Source: CAWGUU01 sp963825765 (GTDB taxonomy: Bacteria > Actinomycetota > Acidimicrobiia > Acidimicrobiales > AC-14). From it: a stretch of DNA of 64,000 nucleotides. Location of the stretch: the NCBI GenBank assembly GCA_963825765.1, contig CAWGUU010000009.1, positions 459,978 to 523,977 on the forward strand, written 5' to 3'. A program made the translations under genes and the position numbers. Shown here in pieces: positions 1 through 7,867 of this stretch (positions within the stretch are counted from its first letter, which is position 1; every line of letters starts with the position of its first letter). The notes beneath the pieces were generated by a model. It was given only the letters and a program-made list of their open reading frames with translations. It did no database searches and had not been told where the DNA came from.

Positions 1-1
1 C

Positions 2-1117
2 GTCATGGTCAGCCTGGCCGTGGCCTTCGGCGTGAGCCTCGCCATCTTCGTGGCCACCTTCCGCGACCAGCAGAAGGCCGACGCCCGCTTCGTCGTCGGC
101 TCCGACGTCCGGGTGACGGTGAGCCCGGGTCAGGCCCTGCCGGCCGACGTCGAGCAGCGGCTGCGGGTTCCCGGCGTGGAGGCAGTCACCGCCGTGGCCC
201 AGGTGCCCGACGCCGTGCTCGGCTCCGAGAAGCTGCTGTTCGCCGCCGTCGATCCGGCCACCTTCGCCGATGTCGCCGGCCTCAGCTCGGGCTTCTTCAC
301 CGAGGGCGATCCCGACGAGGCCATGAAAGCCCTGGCCGAGAACCCGACGGCGGTCATCATCGACCAGGAGACCGCCGACACGTTCAACGTCGGGCTGGGC
401 GACACGATCAGGCTCCAGGTACCCAGCCCGGCGCTGGGCCAGCTGACGCTCATGCCGCTCGAGGTCGTGGCCACCGTCATCCAGTTCCCGGGCTTCCCCA
501 CCGGGCTCGACTTCGTCGGGAACCTCGACGCCTACCGGCAGGCCACCGGAGCGGTGGCGCCGTCGTACTACCTGCTGCGCACCGACGGTGACCCCGCCAC
601 CGACGCCCGCGTCGCTGCCGAGCTGACGCGGTCGCTCGGCACCGACGTCCCCGCCCGCATCTCGACCACCGCCGAGGTGGGGAACCCGGACCAGTCCTCC
701 ATCGCCGGTCTCAGCCTCACCGGCCTCGGCCGGGTGGAGGGCTTCTACATGGTGCTCATCGCCAGCTTGGGCATCGTGATCTTCGTGGCCATGCTGCTGA
801 CCCAGCGCAACACCGAGCGGGCGGTCATGCGGGCGCTGGGTCTGGCCCGGCGCCCGCTGCGGTCGATCATGCTGGGCGAGGCGTCCATCGTGGCGACGCT
901 CAGCCTGGTGGTCGGCACCGTGATCGGCGTGCCGATGGCGTACATGTTCGTCCAGGTCCTCCGGCGCATCTTCGTCGTGCCGCCGACCCTGTCCGTGCCG
1001 CCGTCGCTGGCCCTGCTCCTGCTCGGCCTGCTGGCGGTGACGGTGGCGGTCTCGGCGGCCATCCTGTCGGTGTCGGCCCGCCGGTTGAAGCTGGTGGAGC
1101 TGCTCCGCACGGAGTGA
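2..1117 (+). CDS. FtsX-like ABC transporter permease, C-terminal part (5' end outside window)
   Basis: The frame is open to the left edge, so the gene begins before the window. What is visible is one extracytoplasmic MacB-type periplasmic core (about residues 20-230), preceded by a hydrophobic segment. Three strongly hydrophobic segments follow near residues 250-270, 295-320 and 340-360, separated by an arginine-rich cytoplasmic loop with the sequence RNTERAVMRALGLARR. This is the C-terminal FtsX fold of permeases that work with a LolD/MacB-type ATPase on lipoproteins, antibiotics or division signals. The substrate cannot be read from the sequence. The next gene starts 51 bases downstream and is unrelated, so this is probably the last gene of its operon. 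Confidence 0.85.
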   Translation, partial: VMVSLAVAFGVSLAIFVATFRDQQKADARFVVGSDVRVTVSPGQALPADVEQRLRVPGVEAVTAVAQVPDAVLGSEKLLFAAVDPATFADVAGLSSGFFTEGDPDEAMKALAENPTAVIIDQETADTFNVGLGDTIRLQVPSPALGQLTLMPLEVVATVIQFPGFPTGLDFVGNLDAYRQATGAVAPSYYLLRTDGDPATDARVAAELTRSLGTDVPARISTTAEVGNPDQSSIAGLSLTGLGRVEGFYMVLIASLGIVIFVAMLLTQRNTERAVMRALGLARRPLRSIMLGEASIVATLSLVVGTVIGVPMAYMFVQVLRRIFVVPPTLSVPPSLALLLLGLLAVTVAVSAAILSVSARRLKLVELLRTE

Positions 1118-1168
1118 GGATGGGTAGGAGTTGGTCTAGGGTCCGATGGTCGGACGACGAGGACATCC

Positions 1169-1861
1169 ATGACTGATACATCTTCTGGCACCCCATCCGA
1201 AACACCGGCTGCCACCCCTTCTGAAGCACCGCCTGGCACTCCTGGTGAGAGGCCGGCGGCGACGCCGGCCGGCCTGCCCACCCAGGAGCGCACAGGCACC
1301 TGGTCCGCCAGCGCCGACACCGTCGCCTTCACCGCCGACGACGAGGCCAACGCCCTGATCGCCACCGACCCGCTGGCCCTGCTGATCGCCACCCTCCTCA
1401 ACCAGCAGCTGCCCAAGTCGTACGCGTTCCGCAGTCCGTTGGAGCTGAAGGAACGCATGGGCGGACGGCTCGACGCGGCGGAGATCGCGGCAATGGATCC
1501 CGACGAGTTTCTCGCCCTGTTCTCCGAGGACCCCCCCTTCCACCGGGTGCCGGCCCCGTGGGCCAAGCGGACGCAGGTGCTCTGCCAGTGGCTTGTCGAC
1601 AACCACGGCGGGAAGGCCCAGGACGTGTGGGAGCCGGCTCAGACCGGCGAGGAGCTGCTGGCCCGCGTGAGGTCGATCCCGGGCCTGACCAATCAGAAGA
1701 TGCTGGAGTTCATGGCCATCCTGGCCATCCAGCTCGAGTTCCAGCCTCCGGGCTGGCGTGACATTGCCGGTCACTACGTCGACCGGGAGTGGTACTCGGT
1801 GTCGCCCAGGCCTCGCTTGTACGGCAAAGAGGCCCGCATCGCCGCAGGCGGCACAGAGTAG
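1169..1861 (+). CDS. HhH-GPD family base-excision DNA repair protein
   Basis: A 230-residue protein. The first 45 residues are a Thr/Ser/Pro/Glu-rich low-complexity arm. The globular part starts with DPLALLIATLLNQQ, the helix typical of HhH-GPD DNA glycosylases, and carries a helix-hairpin-helix-like segment near residues 165-180 (RSIPGLTNQKMLEF). It resembles the small actinobacterial HhH-GPD group of unknown lesion specificity. I see no iron-sulfur cysteine cluster of the EndoIII kind. The start was chosen for the GAGGA box about 6 bases upstream of the ATG. The Thr/Pro-rich arm is unusual for the family, so a shorter functional core starting near the ERTGTW segment is possible. Confidence 0.8.
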   Translation: MTDTSSGTPSETPAATPSEAPPGTPGERPAATPAGLPTQERTGTWSASADTVAFTADDEANALIATDPLALLIATLLNQQLPKSYAFRSPLELKERMGGRLDAAEIAAMDPDEFLALFSEDPPFHRVPAPWAKRTQVLCQWLVDNHGGKAQDVWEPAQTGEELLARVRSIPGLTNQKMLEFMAILAIQLEFQPPGWRDIAGHYVDREWYSVSPRPRLYGKEARIAAGGTE

Positions 1862-1884
1862 GCCTCACCACCCGGCGGCTGGGC

Positions 1885-3759
1885 GTGGTGGGCGCGGCGT
1901 CCTGCATGGCCGTGCTCCTGGCGGTGCCCCACGGGCCGTCGGCCGGTGCCGCCACCGCACCCCCGGGGCCAGTGTCGCTCGTGCTGGTCGACGAGCTGAC
2001 CTGGGCCGACGCGCCGCCTGAGCTCGAAGGGTTCGCCAAGGCCAACCTGTCGATGCGCTCGGCCTCCGACCGTTCCGGCGCGGCCGACACCTACCTCACC
2101 CTGGGCAAGGGCGGCCGGTCGGCCGGGTTGGGGGCGGCGGGCGTCGGCCGGGTCGAGCCGCTGGACGGCGGGTTGCGGCTCGTCGATTGGCCGGAGCTGG
2201 TCCGGCGGGACAGGTCGCTGCACTACGGGGGCGCGCTCGGCTCGCTGGGCCACGCCGTCGAGGGCGCCGGCGGCAGGCTGACCCTCGTGGCCCCGTCGTC
2301 GGGGCTGGCCGCGGCCGCGGCGGCGGCCGACGGCGACGGCGAGGTCCGCAGCTTCCTGCCGTGGAGCGCGGACGCGGTCGGCTCCGCCCGTCGGTCGGGC
2401 GACCACCTGGTCGTAGCCGTCGACGGCCCCGACCTCGGATCGGCGCTTGGCGCGCTGGACGGCTCGTGCACGCTGGTGGCCAGCGCCTCGACGCCGGACG
2501 GCAACCGCCACCTGGGCGTGCTGGCGGCGTCGCCCGAGTGCGGCCTGGGACGGGATGGCCTCGTATCCGAGTCCACCCACCGCGACGGACTGGCCACGCT
2601 GCCCGACGTCACCCGCACCTTCCTCGGACTGGCTGGCGCCGGCGCCACCGTGCCTCTGACGGCGACGGCCGCGGTCGGCCGGCAGGCCCTCGTCGACGCC
2701 GACGCCCGCACGCGGGCTGCCGACCTGGCTCGCACCCCGCTGGTGTGGCTGTTCGTCCTCCTGCACCTGGCCGGGGCCGTCGTCGCCGTGCGCCGTCCGG
2801 CGGCCAGGCCGGCGGTGGCGTGCGCACTGCTGGCCGTCCCCTCGGCCGCCTTCCTGGTGATGGTCGTCCCCTGGTGGCGGTGGGGGCCGTGGGTCGCGGT
2901 GGCGGCCGGAGGAGCGATGTCGGCGGCGCTGGCGGTCGGAGGGTCGGTGCTGTGCCGGCGAGACGTGCGAGCCGGCGTCGGCGTACTGGCGGCGCTGGGG
3001 GCCGCGGTCGTGGCCGTCGACGCGCTCTTCGGCGGGCCCCTGGAGATCGACGCTCCCTTCGGCAACTCCACTGTGGGGGCCGGCCGGTTCTTCGGCGTCG
3101 GCAACATCGGGTCCGGCGTCCTGGTGGCCGGGCTGGTGGTGGCCGGCGGCCTGGCCCTCGACGCGTGGGGCCGCCGCGCCCTGCCCGGCGTGGTCGTCGC
3201 CCTGGGCGCGGGAGTGGCGGTGTTGGGGGCACCATGGTTCGGTGCCGACGCCGGGGGCATCGTCTACGGCGGCCTGGCCGGTGGCGTGCTCGTGGTCGGC
3301 TTCGTGCGCGGCCGGGTCGGCGCCCGGTGGCTGGCCGCCCTGGCCGTGGCCGCGGTGCTGACCGCCGTCGTGTTCGCGCTGGCCGACCTGGTGGGCGGCT
3401 CCGGGCCGGCCACCCACCTGGGCCGCGCCGTGGCCGGCGACAGCGTGGTCGACCTGGCCGTCCGCAAGGGGTCGAGGGCCTTGGGGAGCGTGACCAACCC
3501 CATGGCCTTGATCGTCGTGATCGGTGCCGTCGCCCTGGCCGTCGTCCGGCGGCACCGGATGTGGCCGTCACCGGCGCTGCGGGCCACCGGGTGGGCCCTG
3601 CTCACGGCGGCGGTGGCCGGCTCGGTGCTCAACGACTCCGGCGTGATCGTGGGGGCCGCGGTCGTCGCCGTGGCCTGGCCCACCCTGGTGGCCGTCGGCG
3701 TGGCCCGGCCGACGGTGGCTCCCGTCGGTGCCACGGCCGCGGCCGGGCCGCGGCCGTGA
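1885..3759 (+). CDS. Secreted-domain/multi-span membrane protein of unknown function
   Basis: The protein has an N-terminal signal-like stretch, an extracytoplasmic domain of about 270 residues, then a run of about nine hydrophobic segments from roughly residue 282 to the end. The soluble domain faintly resembles alkaline-phosphatase-type folds seen in actinobacterial membrane proteins, but I cannot assign a reaction. The membrane part contains FFGVGNIGSG, a motif-like loop between spans. The start is uncertain: the frame is open back to a GTG at 1789 inside the previous gene, and candidates are GTG 1885, GTG 1888 and ATG 1906. I chose 1885 because it keeps a complete hydrophobic leader and clears the upstream stop codon. 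The gene ends in a 4-base GTGA overlap with the following glycosyltransferase, so the two are probably translated together and act in one envelope process. Confidence 0.6.
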   Translation: MVGAASCMAVLLAVPHGPSAGAATAPPGPVSLVLVDELTWADAPPELEGFAKANLSMRSASDRSGAADTYLTLGKGGRSAGLGAAGVGRVEPLDGGLRLVDWPELVRRDRSLHYGGALGSLGHAVEGAGGRLTLVAPSSGLAAAAAAADGDGEVRSFLPWSADAVGSARRSGDHLVVAVDGPDLGSALGALDGSCTLVASASTPDGNRHLGVLAASPECGLGRDGLVSESTHRDGLATLPDVTRTFLGLAGAGATVPLTATAAVGRQALVDADARTRAADLARTPLVWLFVLLHLAGAVVAVRRPAARPAVACALLAVPSAAFLVMVVPWWRWGPWVAVAAGGAMSAALAVGGSVLCRRDVRAGVGVLAALGAAVVAVDALFGGPLEIDAPFGNSTVGAGRFFGVGNIGSGVLVAGLVVAGGLALDAWGRRALPGVVVALGAGVAVLGAPWFGADAGGIVYGGLAGGVLVVGFVRGRVGARWLAALAVAAVLTAVVFALADLVGGSGPATHLGRAVAGDSVVDLAVRKGSRALGSVTNPMALIVVIGAVALAVVRRHRMWPSPALRATGWALLTAAVAGSVLNDSGVIVGAAVVAVAWPTLVAVGVARPTVAPVGATAAAGPRP

Positions 3760-5228
3760 CGATCGGCGCCCCGCTGTCGGGGTCGCCCACCACGCGCTCG
3801 GCGGTGCGCTGGGGCGCATGGCTCGCCGCCCTGTTCCTCGCCGTCGGCCTCGTCACCCACCTTCCCGGGCTGATCCAGGAGCTGTTCAACTCCGACGAGG
3901 CCAGCCTCGCCACCATGGGCATGGTCATCGACCGGGGCGGTGAGCTGTACCACGAGACCGGCGACCGCAAGCCGCCGATCGTCCCCTACCTCTACGCCGC
4001 CGTCTTCGCCGTCACCGGCGACCGGGGACTCCAGCCCGTCCGGCTGCTCGGGGTGCTGGCTCTCGCCGCCACCGCCCTCCTCCTGGCCTTCGAGGCCCGC
4101 CGCCGGGTCGGGAGCAACCGGGCCGGTCTCGCCTGCGGCCTGCTGTTCCTGGCCGGCAGCGTCGCCACCTTCCCTGCCGACTCCCAGGCCGCAGGCTTCG
4201 AGACCTTCATGCTCCTGCCCATGACCGCGGCCGTGGTGGCTGCGGGGCGGGGCTACGGCGTACTCGCCGGGGTCTGCCTGGCCGTCGCCTGCCTGACCAA
4301 GCAGACGGCCTTCACCACAGCCCTGCCGGTGGCGTACCTGCTCCTGAAGCGTGACGGGGCGGGCTGGCCGGCCGTCGCCCGGTGCGCGGCGGCCGCCGCC
4401 GCCATCGTCATGGCCGTCGCCGTGCAGTTCGGCCTGGGGGACTTCCTGCTGTGGACGGTCACCGGCAACGGCGGTTACCTGGCCCTTCGGGGTTCGTTGC
4501 TGGGGACGGCGGTGCGGGGCGTCGGCATGACCGGCGCGTTCGTCGTCTTCAACGGGGTGGTGGTCTGGTGCTGCGTCGTGGCCCACCGGCGGGGCGCGGT
4601 CACCGTCGACCTGTGGCTCTGGCTGGCCGGCGCCGCGGTGGCGGTCCTGGCCGGCTTCCGCTTCTTCGGGCACTACTACCTGCAGCTGCTGCCCCCACTC
4701 GTCCTCATGGCGGCCGCCGGCCTGCCCGCGACCCGGCGGGCGTGGCGGTGGGCGGCGGCGGGCGTCCTCGTGCCCGTCCTGGCCATGTGGGGGTTCGCGT
4801 TCTTCCCGCCGGCCGACCGCGGCATCCCGGCCTACGCGACGCTGGTTTCCCGCATCGAGGCCCTCACATCGCCGCAGGAGCGGATCTTCGTGTGGGGCCA
4901 GTACCCGGAGCTGTACTGGGCGGCCAACCGTGAGCCGGCCACCCGGTTCATCCACACCGGGTTCCTGACCGGCAACTCCGGGGGCCGTGACCCCTCGATC
5001 GGAGAGCCGACCGACGGCCTGCCGGGCGCCTGGGACCTGCTGGCCGCCGACATGGCGTCACACCCCCCGGCGCTGATCGTCGACACCAGCAGCGCCGCCA
5101 TCCGCGGGTCGCAGCACTACGCCCTCGACCTGACGCCCCTATGGGAGGTGGTCCAGCGTGACTACGAGCTGGTGGAGACCGTCGACGGGGTCCGGTTCTA
5201 TCGGACGGCGGGGGGAACGTCGGGCTGA
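3756..5228 (+). CDS. GT-C fold glycosyltransferase (family 39/83-like, ArnT/PMT type)
   Basis: 490 residues, starting at a GTG that overlaps the upstream stop as GTGA. The N-terminus has one span followed by NSDEA (Asp47-Glu48), the acidic pair that lies in the first outer loop of polyprenyl-phosphate-sugar dependent GT-C enzymes. About ten further hydrophobic segments follow, then a C-terminal soluble domain from about residue 350 (FVWGQYPELYWAANREP). Family members transfer a sugar from a lipid-linked donor to protein or glycan on the outer face of the membrane; the acceptor here is unknown. Coupling to the upstream membrane protein suggests a two-gene envelope unit. The 3' end overlaps by 31 bases the convergent small gene that follows. 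Confidence 0.8.
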   Translation: MTIGAPLSGSPTTRSAVRWGAWLAALFLAVGLVTHLPGLIQELFNSDEASLATMGMVIDRGGELYHETGDRKPPIVPYLYAAVFAVTGDRGLQPVRLLGVLALAATALLLAFEARRRVGSNRAGLACGLLFLAGSVATFPADSQAAGFETFMLLPMTAAVVAAGRGYGVLAGVCLAVACLTKQTAFTTALPVAYLLLKRDGAGWPAVARCAAAAAAIVMAVAVQFGLGDFLLWTVTGNGGYLALRGSLLGTAVRGVGMTGAFVVFNGVVVWCCVVAHRRGAVTVDLWLWLAGAAVAVLAGFRFFGHYYLQLLPPLVLMAAAGLPATRRAWRWAAAGVLVPVLAMWGFAFFPPADRGIPAYATLVSRIEALTSPQERIFVWGQYPELYWAANREPATRFIHTGFLTGNSGGRDPSIGEPTDGLPGAWDLLAADMASHPPALIVDTSSAAIRGSQHYALDLTPLWEVVQRDYELVETVDGVRFYRTAGGTSG

Positions 5229-5557
5229 CCCCCGTCGCCTGCCAACTCCTCGGGCGGGATCTCCTCCGGCAACGGGGTCATGCCGTCGATGTTCAGGTGC
5301 AGGTCGAACGGGAACGACGCGTCGACGGCGGCCGCGCTGCGGGCCTCCTCCAGGATCTGGGTGGCGGACTCGCCCTTGAGGAGGCTGAGCACGAGGGCGG
5401 CCACCGCCGCCTGTCCCTCCAGGTGCCCGGCACCGTGCCCGGTGAGGTAGTCGGCCGACGGTGCCTCCGGTGCGATCTCGGAGATGGTGTTCGCTCGGCT
5501 CATGGTCTTCTGGAGAATCCCCCGGCAGATGATCTCGATCTCCTCGAGCTCCTTCAC
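5198..5557 (-). CDS. Small protein of unknown function, 119 residues
   Basis: I do not recognise this protein. The reading frame extends to 5635, but the GTG at 5557 is preceded by a strong GGAGGC box at the right distance, and the upstream residues look like untranslated Arg/Ser-rich sequence, so 5557 is chosen. The product starts VKELEEIEIICRGILQ and has a mostly helical, acidic body and a Pro/Glu-rich tail (PLPEEIPPEELAGDGGQ). It is soluble, with no signal peptide and no cysteine cluster. Its 3' end overlaps the convergent glycosyltransferase gene. Confidence 0.6.
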   Translation of the reverse strand: MKELEEIEIICRGILQKTMSRANTISEIAPEAPSADYLTGHGAGHLEGQAAVAALVLSLLKGESATQILEEARSAAAVDASFPFDLHLNIDGMTPLPEEIPPEELAGDGGQPDVPPAVR

Positions 5558-5656
5558 AGCGCCTCCTTCTTGACGTCCCGCCTGCAACCTACCCGTATGT
5601 CGGCTGGGAGAAGCCCGGCCGAGGGAGCCGGGCACGCGGGCCGCTGCCCCTTCCCG

Positions 5657-5875
5657 CTAGAAGAAGCTGCCTGGGAAGCCGTAGTGGTCGGTCGGCTCGT
5701 AGTCGTCGACCTCCACCACCCGCCGCGACTGGCTGGCGAAGGCGGCCGCTCCCGGCGGCCACACGATCTTCACCGCGCCGGTCTCGTCGTCCCACTCGGC
5801 GGCCAGGACGCGGTGGTGCACCCCGTCGAGGGTGGCGTGGATGTCCTGCAGCGAGATGAGGCGGCGCCAGGCCAT
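5657..5875 (-). CDS. Small protein of unknown function, 72 residues
   Basis: An unrecognised short protein beginning MAWRRLISLQDIHATL and rich in Trp, Asp and aromatic residues; it could form a small beta-rich domain. The ATG at 5875 lies 8 bases after a TATTCT box on the same strand with no ribosome-binding site, which is the pattern of a leaderless actinobacterial gene. A TTG three codons upstream would overlap that box, so I rejected it. The gene is divergent from the EcsC-like gene, with about 67 bases between the two start codons. Confidence 0.5.
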   Translation of the reverse strand: MAWRRLISLQDIHATLDGVHHRVLAAEWDDETGAVKIVWPPGAAAFASQSRRVVEVDDYEPTDHYGFPGSFF

Positions 5876-5883
5876 GGGCGCCA

Positions 5884-5889
5884 AGAATA
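5884..5889 (-). promoter_or_regulatory. -10 box (TATTCT) of the 72-residue gene
   Basis: On the minus strand TATTCT is followed by 8 bases and then the ATG at 5875. This matches the TANNNT plus 6-8 base spacing of leaderless genes. No good -35 hexamer is visible. A TTGACC lies only 5 bases away and is wrongly spaced. Confidence 0.45.
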
Positions 5890-5905
5890 GGTTCGGTCAA
5901 GGTGG

Positions 5906-5935
5906 CTGACACCGGCCCGGCCCACGGCCTACGTT
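5906..5935 (+). promoter_or_regulatory. Promoter of the EcsC-like gene (leaderless)
   Basis: CTGACA at 5906-5911, an 18-base spacer, TACGTT at 5930-5935, then 7 bases to the GTG at 5943. Transcription would start at or next to the start codon. This fixes the start of the following gene at 5943 rather than at the TTG 9 bases upstream, which lies inside the -10 box. Confidence 0.65.
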
Positions 5936-5942
5936 GGGGGAC

Positions 5943-6812
5943 GTGACCAACTCATCGCGTCTCACAGGGTCCCTGGTGTCGTCGGTAGGACGGGTCGTCG
6001 CGCGCGCGCCCGCGATGCGGCCCAGGTCGACAGCGGCGCGAGCCCGGGCCCCGGTCCCGACGAAGGCGGTCGCCGTCCCGACGCCGACCTACATGAGGTC
6101 GGTCCAGGCCGTCCCGGCGCCCGTCGACTTGTCGGCACCTGCTCCGCCCCAGGGCGGCAGGACCTTCCTCACCGCCTTCGACAGGGCCGCCGAGACCCGC
6201 TGGGACCAGGCGCTCAAGATCGCCAAGACGGTCAAGGGTGCCACCCTCGAGGACAAGGTCAAAGAGGTCACCCGGATGTTCACCAACGAGCTGGCGGTGG
6301 TCGGAGCGGCCGCCGGCGGTCTGTCGTCGGTGGCCCACTTCGGTGCGGTGAAGTCCATCGGGGCGGCCGCCGCCGAGCTGGGCTGGTTCTCCCGCCGGCT
6401 GGCCGACCTGGTGCTGACCATGGCCGCCGTGCACGGCCACACCGAGGCCGAGGTCGAGGAGCGCCGCACGTGGGTGGTGTCGGTCCTGGCCTACGGGAGG
6501 ACCCACGGCGAGCTGACCACCGGTGAGCCCCACTCGATCGAGAGCAACTTCTCCGGACAGAACGCGGCGATGGCCGTCGAGCTGCTCCGGCAGGCCAACC
6601 GCTTCCTCAGCCACCGGATGGTCGTCACGTGGGCGACCAGGCGGGGCCACGCCATGATCGGGCGGGCCATCCCGTTCGGCATCGGCGCCACCATCGGGGC
6701 CAGCGCCAACTACGCCGCCGTCCGCAACGTGGCCCGCCAGGCCGACCAGTTCTTCCGCGACCTGCCCCCGGCCCCCGCGCCGGCCAAGGCGTCCGGTCGG
6801 TTCCTGGCTTAG
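5943..6812 (+). CDS. EcsC family protein
   Basis: 289 residues. The first 60 are basic and Ala/Pro-rich with no clear signal peptide. The body is helical and ends with the family's characteristic glycine-rich pattern (RAIPFGIGATIGASANYAAV) followed by a helix reaching a conserved aspartate/phenylalanine pair (ADQFFRDL). EcsC-domain proteins are named after the third gene of a Bacillus ABC exporter locus; their biochemical role is not settled, and no ABC genes are adjacent here. The start is set by the leaderless promoter at 5906-5935. The gene's TAG is part of a long palindrome shared with the convergent polyphosphate kinase gene. Confidence 0.75.
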   Translation: MTNSSRLTGSLVSSVGRVVARAPAMRPRSTAARARAPVPTKAVAVPTPTYMRSVQAVPAPVDLSAPAPPQGGRTFLTAFDRAAETRWDQALKIAKTVKGATLEDKVKEVTRMFTNELAVVGAAAGGLSSVAHFGAVKSIGAAAAELGWFSRRLADLVLTMAAVHGHTEAEVEERRTWVVSVLAYGRTHGELTTGEPHSIESNFSGQNAAMAVELLRQANRFLSHRMVVTWATRRGHAMIGRAIPFGIGATIGASANYAAVRNVARQADQFFRDLPPAPAPAKASGRFLA

Positions 6813-6924
6813 GACGCCGCTGATCATCGCATCGGCCGCTCTGCAGCCGGGCGCCTGACCAGCGCACTTGCGTGCGAAATGCCGTCGTCAGGCGCCGAAG
6901 ACGGGCTTGATCAGCAGCGTCCTA
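6810..6924. terminator. Nested palindrome between convergent genes (probable bidirectional terminator)
   Basis: Outer arms 6810-6826 and 6908-6924 are 17 bases long with one mismatch and contain the stop codons of both flanking genes. Inside them, 6850-6859 and 6887-6896 are a perfect 10-base inverted repeat, and a short GCAC/GTGC pair lies in the centre. No T-tract is seen. The whole gap between the EcsC-like gene and ppk2 is taken up by this structure. Confidence 0.55.
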
Positions 6925-7734
6925 GACGACCACGACCCCTTCGAGCCCCTCGACCTGCGGATACTGCGGGTCGAGGGCCTCGAGGGTCTCGATCAGGATC
7001 TGGCTGACCGCCCAGTTCCGGAACCACTTGCGGTCGGCCGGCACCACGTACCACGGCGCCCGGTCGGTGGACGTGGACGCGATGGCCTCCTGGTAGGCGA
7101 CCTGGTGCTCGTCCCACAGGGCGCGGTCGTCGAGGTCCTCGACGCGGAACTTCCACTGCTTGGTGGGGTCGTCGAGCCGGGCCCTGAGCCGCTCGGCCTG
7201 CTCCTCCTCGGAGATGTGGAGGAACAGCTTGACGATGGTGCAGTCGGCCTCCGACAGCGTGCGCTCGAACTCGCGGATGGCCCGGTACCGGGGCCGCCAG
7301 ACGTCCTCGGGCGCGAGGCGGCGGACACGGACCGCCACGACGTCCTCGTAGTGCGAGCGGTTGAAGACGACGAGCTCTCCCTCGGCGGGCGTGTGGAGGT
7401 GGACACGCCAGAGGAAGTCGTGGGCCAGCTCCTCCTCCGTCGGGCTGCGAAACGAGGCGACCCGGGCGCCCACCGGGTTCACGCAGCGGAAAAGATGCTT
7501 GATGGTGCCGTCCTTGCCGCCGGCGTCGAGGGCCTGCAGCACGACCAGGAGCGATCGGCGGCGCTCGGCCCACAGCCGTTCCTGCAGCTCCCCCAGCCGG
7601 GCGGCGAGGTCGTCGAGCTCGGCTGTGGCCTCTTCCTTGGCGTCCGGCGGGCCGAGGCCAAGGGGGTCGATCGTGCGCAGGTCGACAGCCGCACCGGGGA
7701 CGACCCGCCATCGGTCCGCCATCGCCGGTCCCAT
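6922..7734 (-). CDS. ppk2: Polyphosphate kinase 2 family (polyphosphate:nucleotide phosphotransferase)
   Basis: A 270-residue single-domain PPK2. It has the Walker A-like LDAGGKDGT (residues 69-77, Lys74), the Walker B-like FNRSHYEDV, and the lid segment RLDDPTKQWKF. Such enzymes move phosphate between polyphosphate and nucleotides in the cytoplasm; class (NDP or NMP preference) cannot be decided safely by eye. The ATG at 7734 lies 6 bases after TACCGT with no ribosome-binding site, suggesting leaderless translation from it; an in-frame ATG four codons later is the alternative. Its stop codon is within the palindrome shared with the convergent EcsC-like gene. Confidence 0.9.
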   Translation of the reverse strand: MGPAMADRWRVVPGAAVDLRTIDPLGLGPPDAKEEATAELDDLAARLGELQERLWAERRRSLLVVLQALDAGGKDGTIKHLFRCVNPVGARVASFRSPTEEELAHDFLWRVHLHTPAEGELVVFNRSHYEDVVAVRVRRLAPEDVWRPRYRAIREFERTLSEADCTIVKLFLHISEEEQAERLRARLDDPTKQWKFRVEDLDDRALWDEHQVAYQEAIASTSTDRAPWYVVPADRKWFRNWAVSQILIETLEALDPQYPQVEGLEGVVVV

Positions 7735-7867
7735 CTCCCGACGGTACCGGGGACTGGGATCGCCGCCTGGACGGGCGCCCGGAGCGGGGCGCTAGCCTGG
7801 TTTGCGACACGAGCGTCGTCGGACGGCAGACCTGCCGGCCCGGGCGCTCCGCTAGGTTGAGCCGGCC

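Noticed and set aside
5895..5900. TTGACC (minus strand) as -35 box of the 72-residue gene
   Set aside because: Only 5 bases from the -10 box; spacing impossible.
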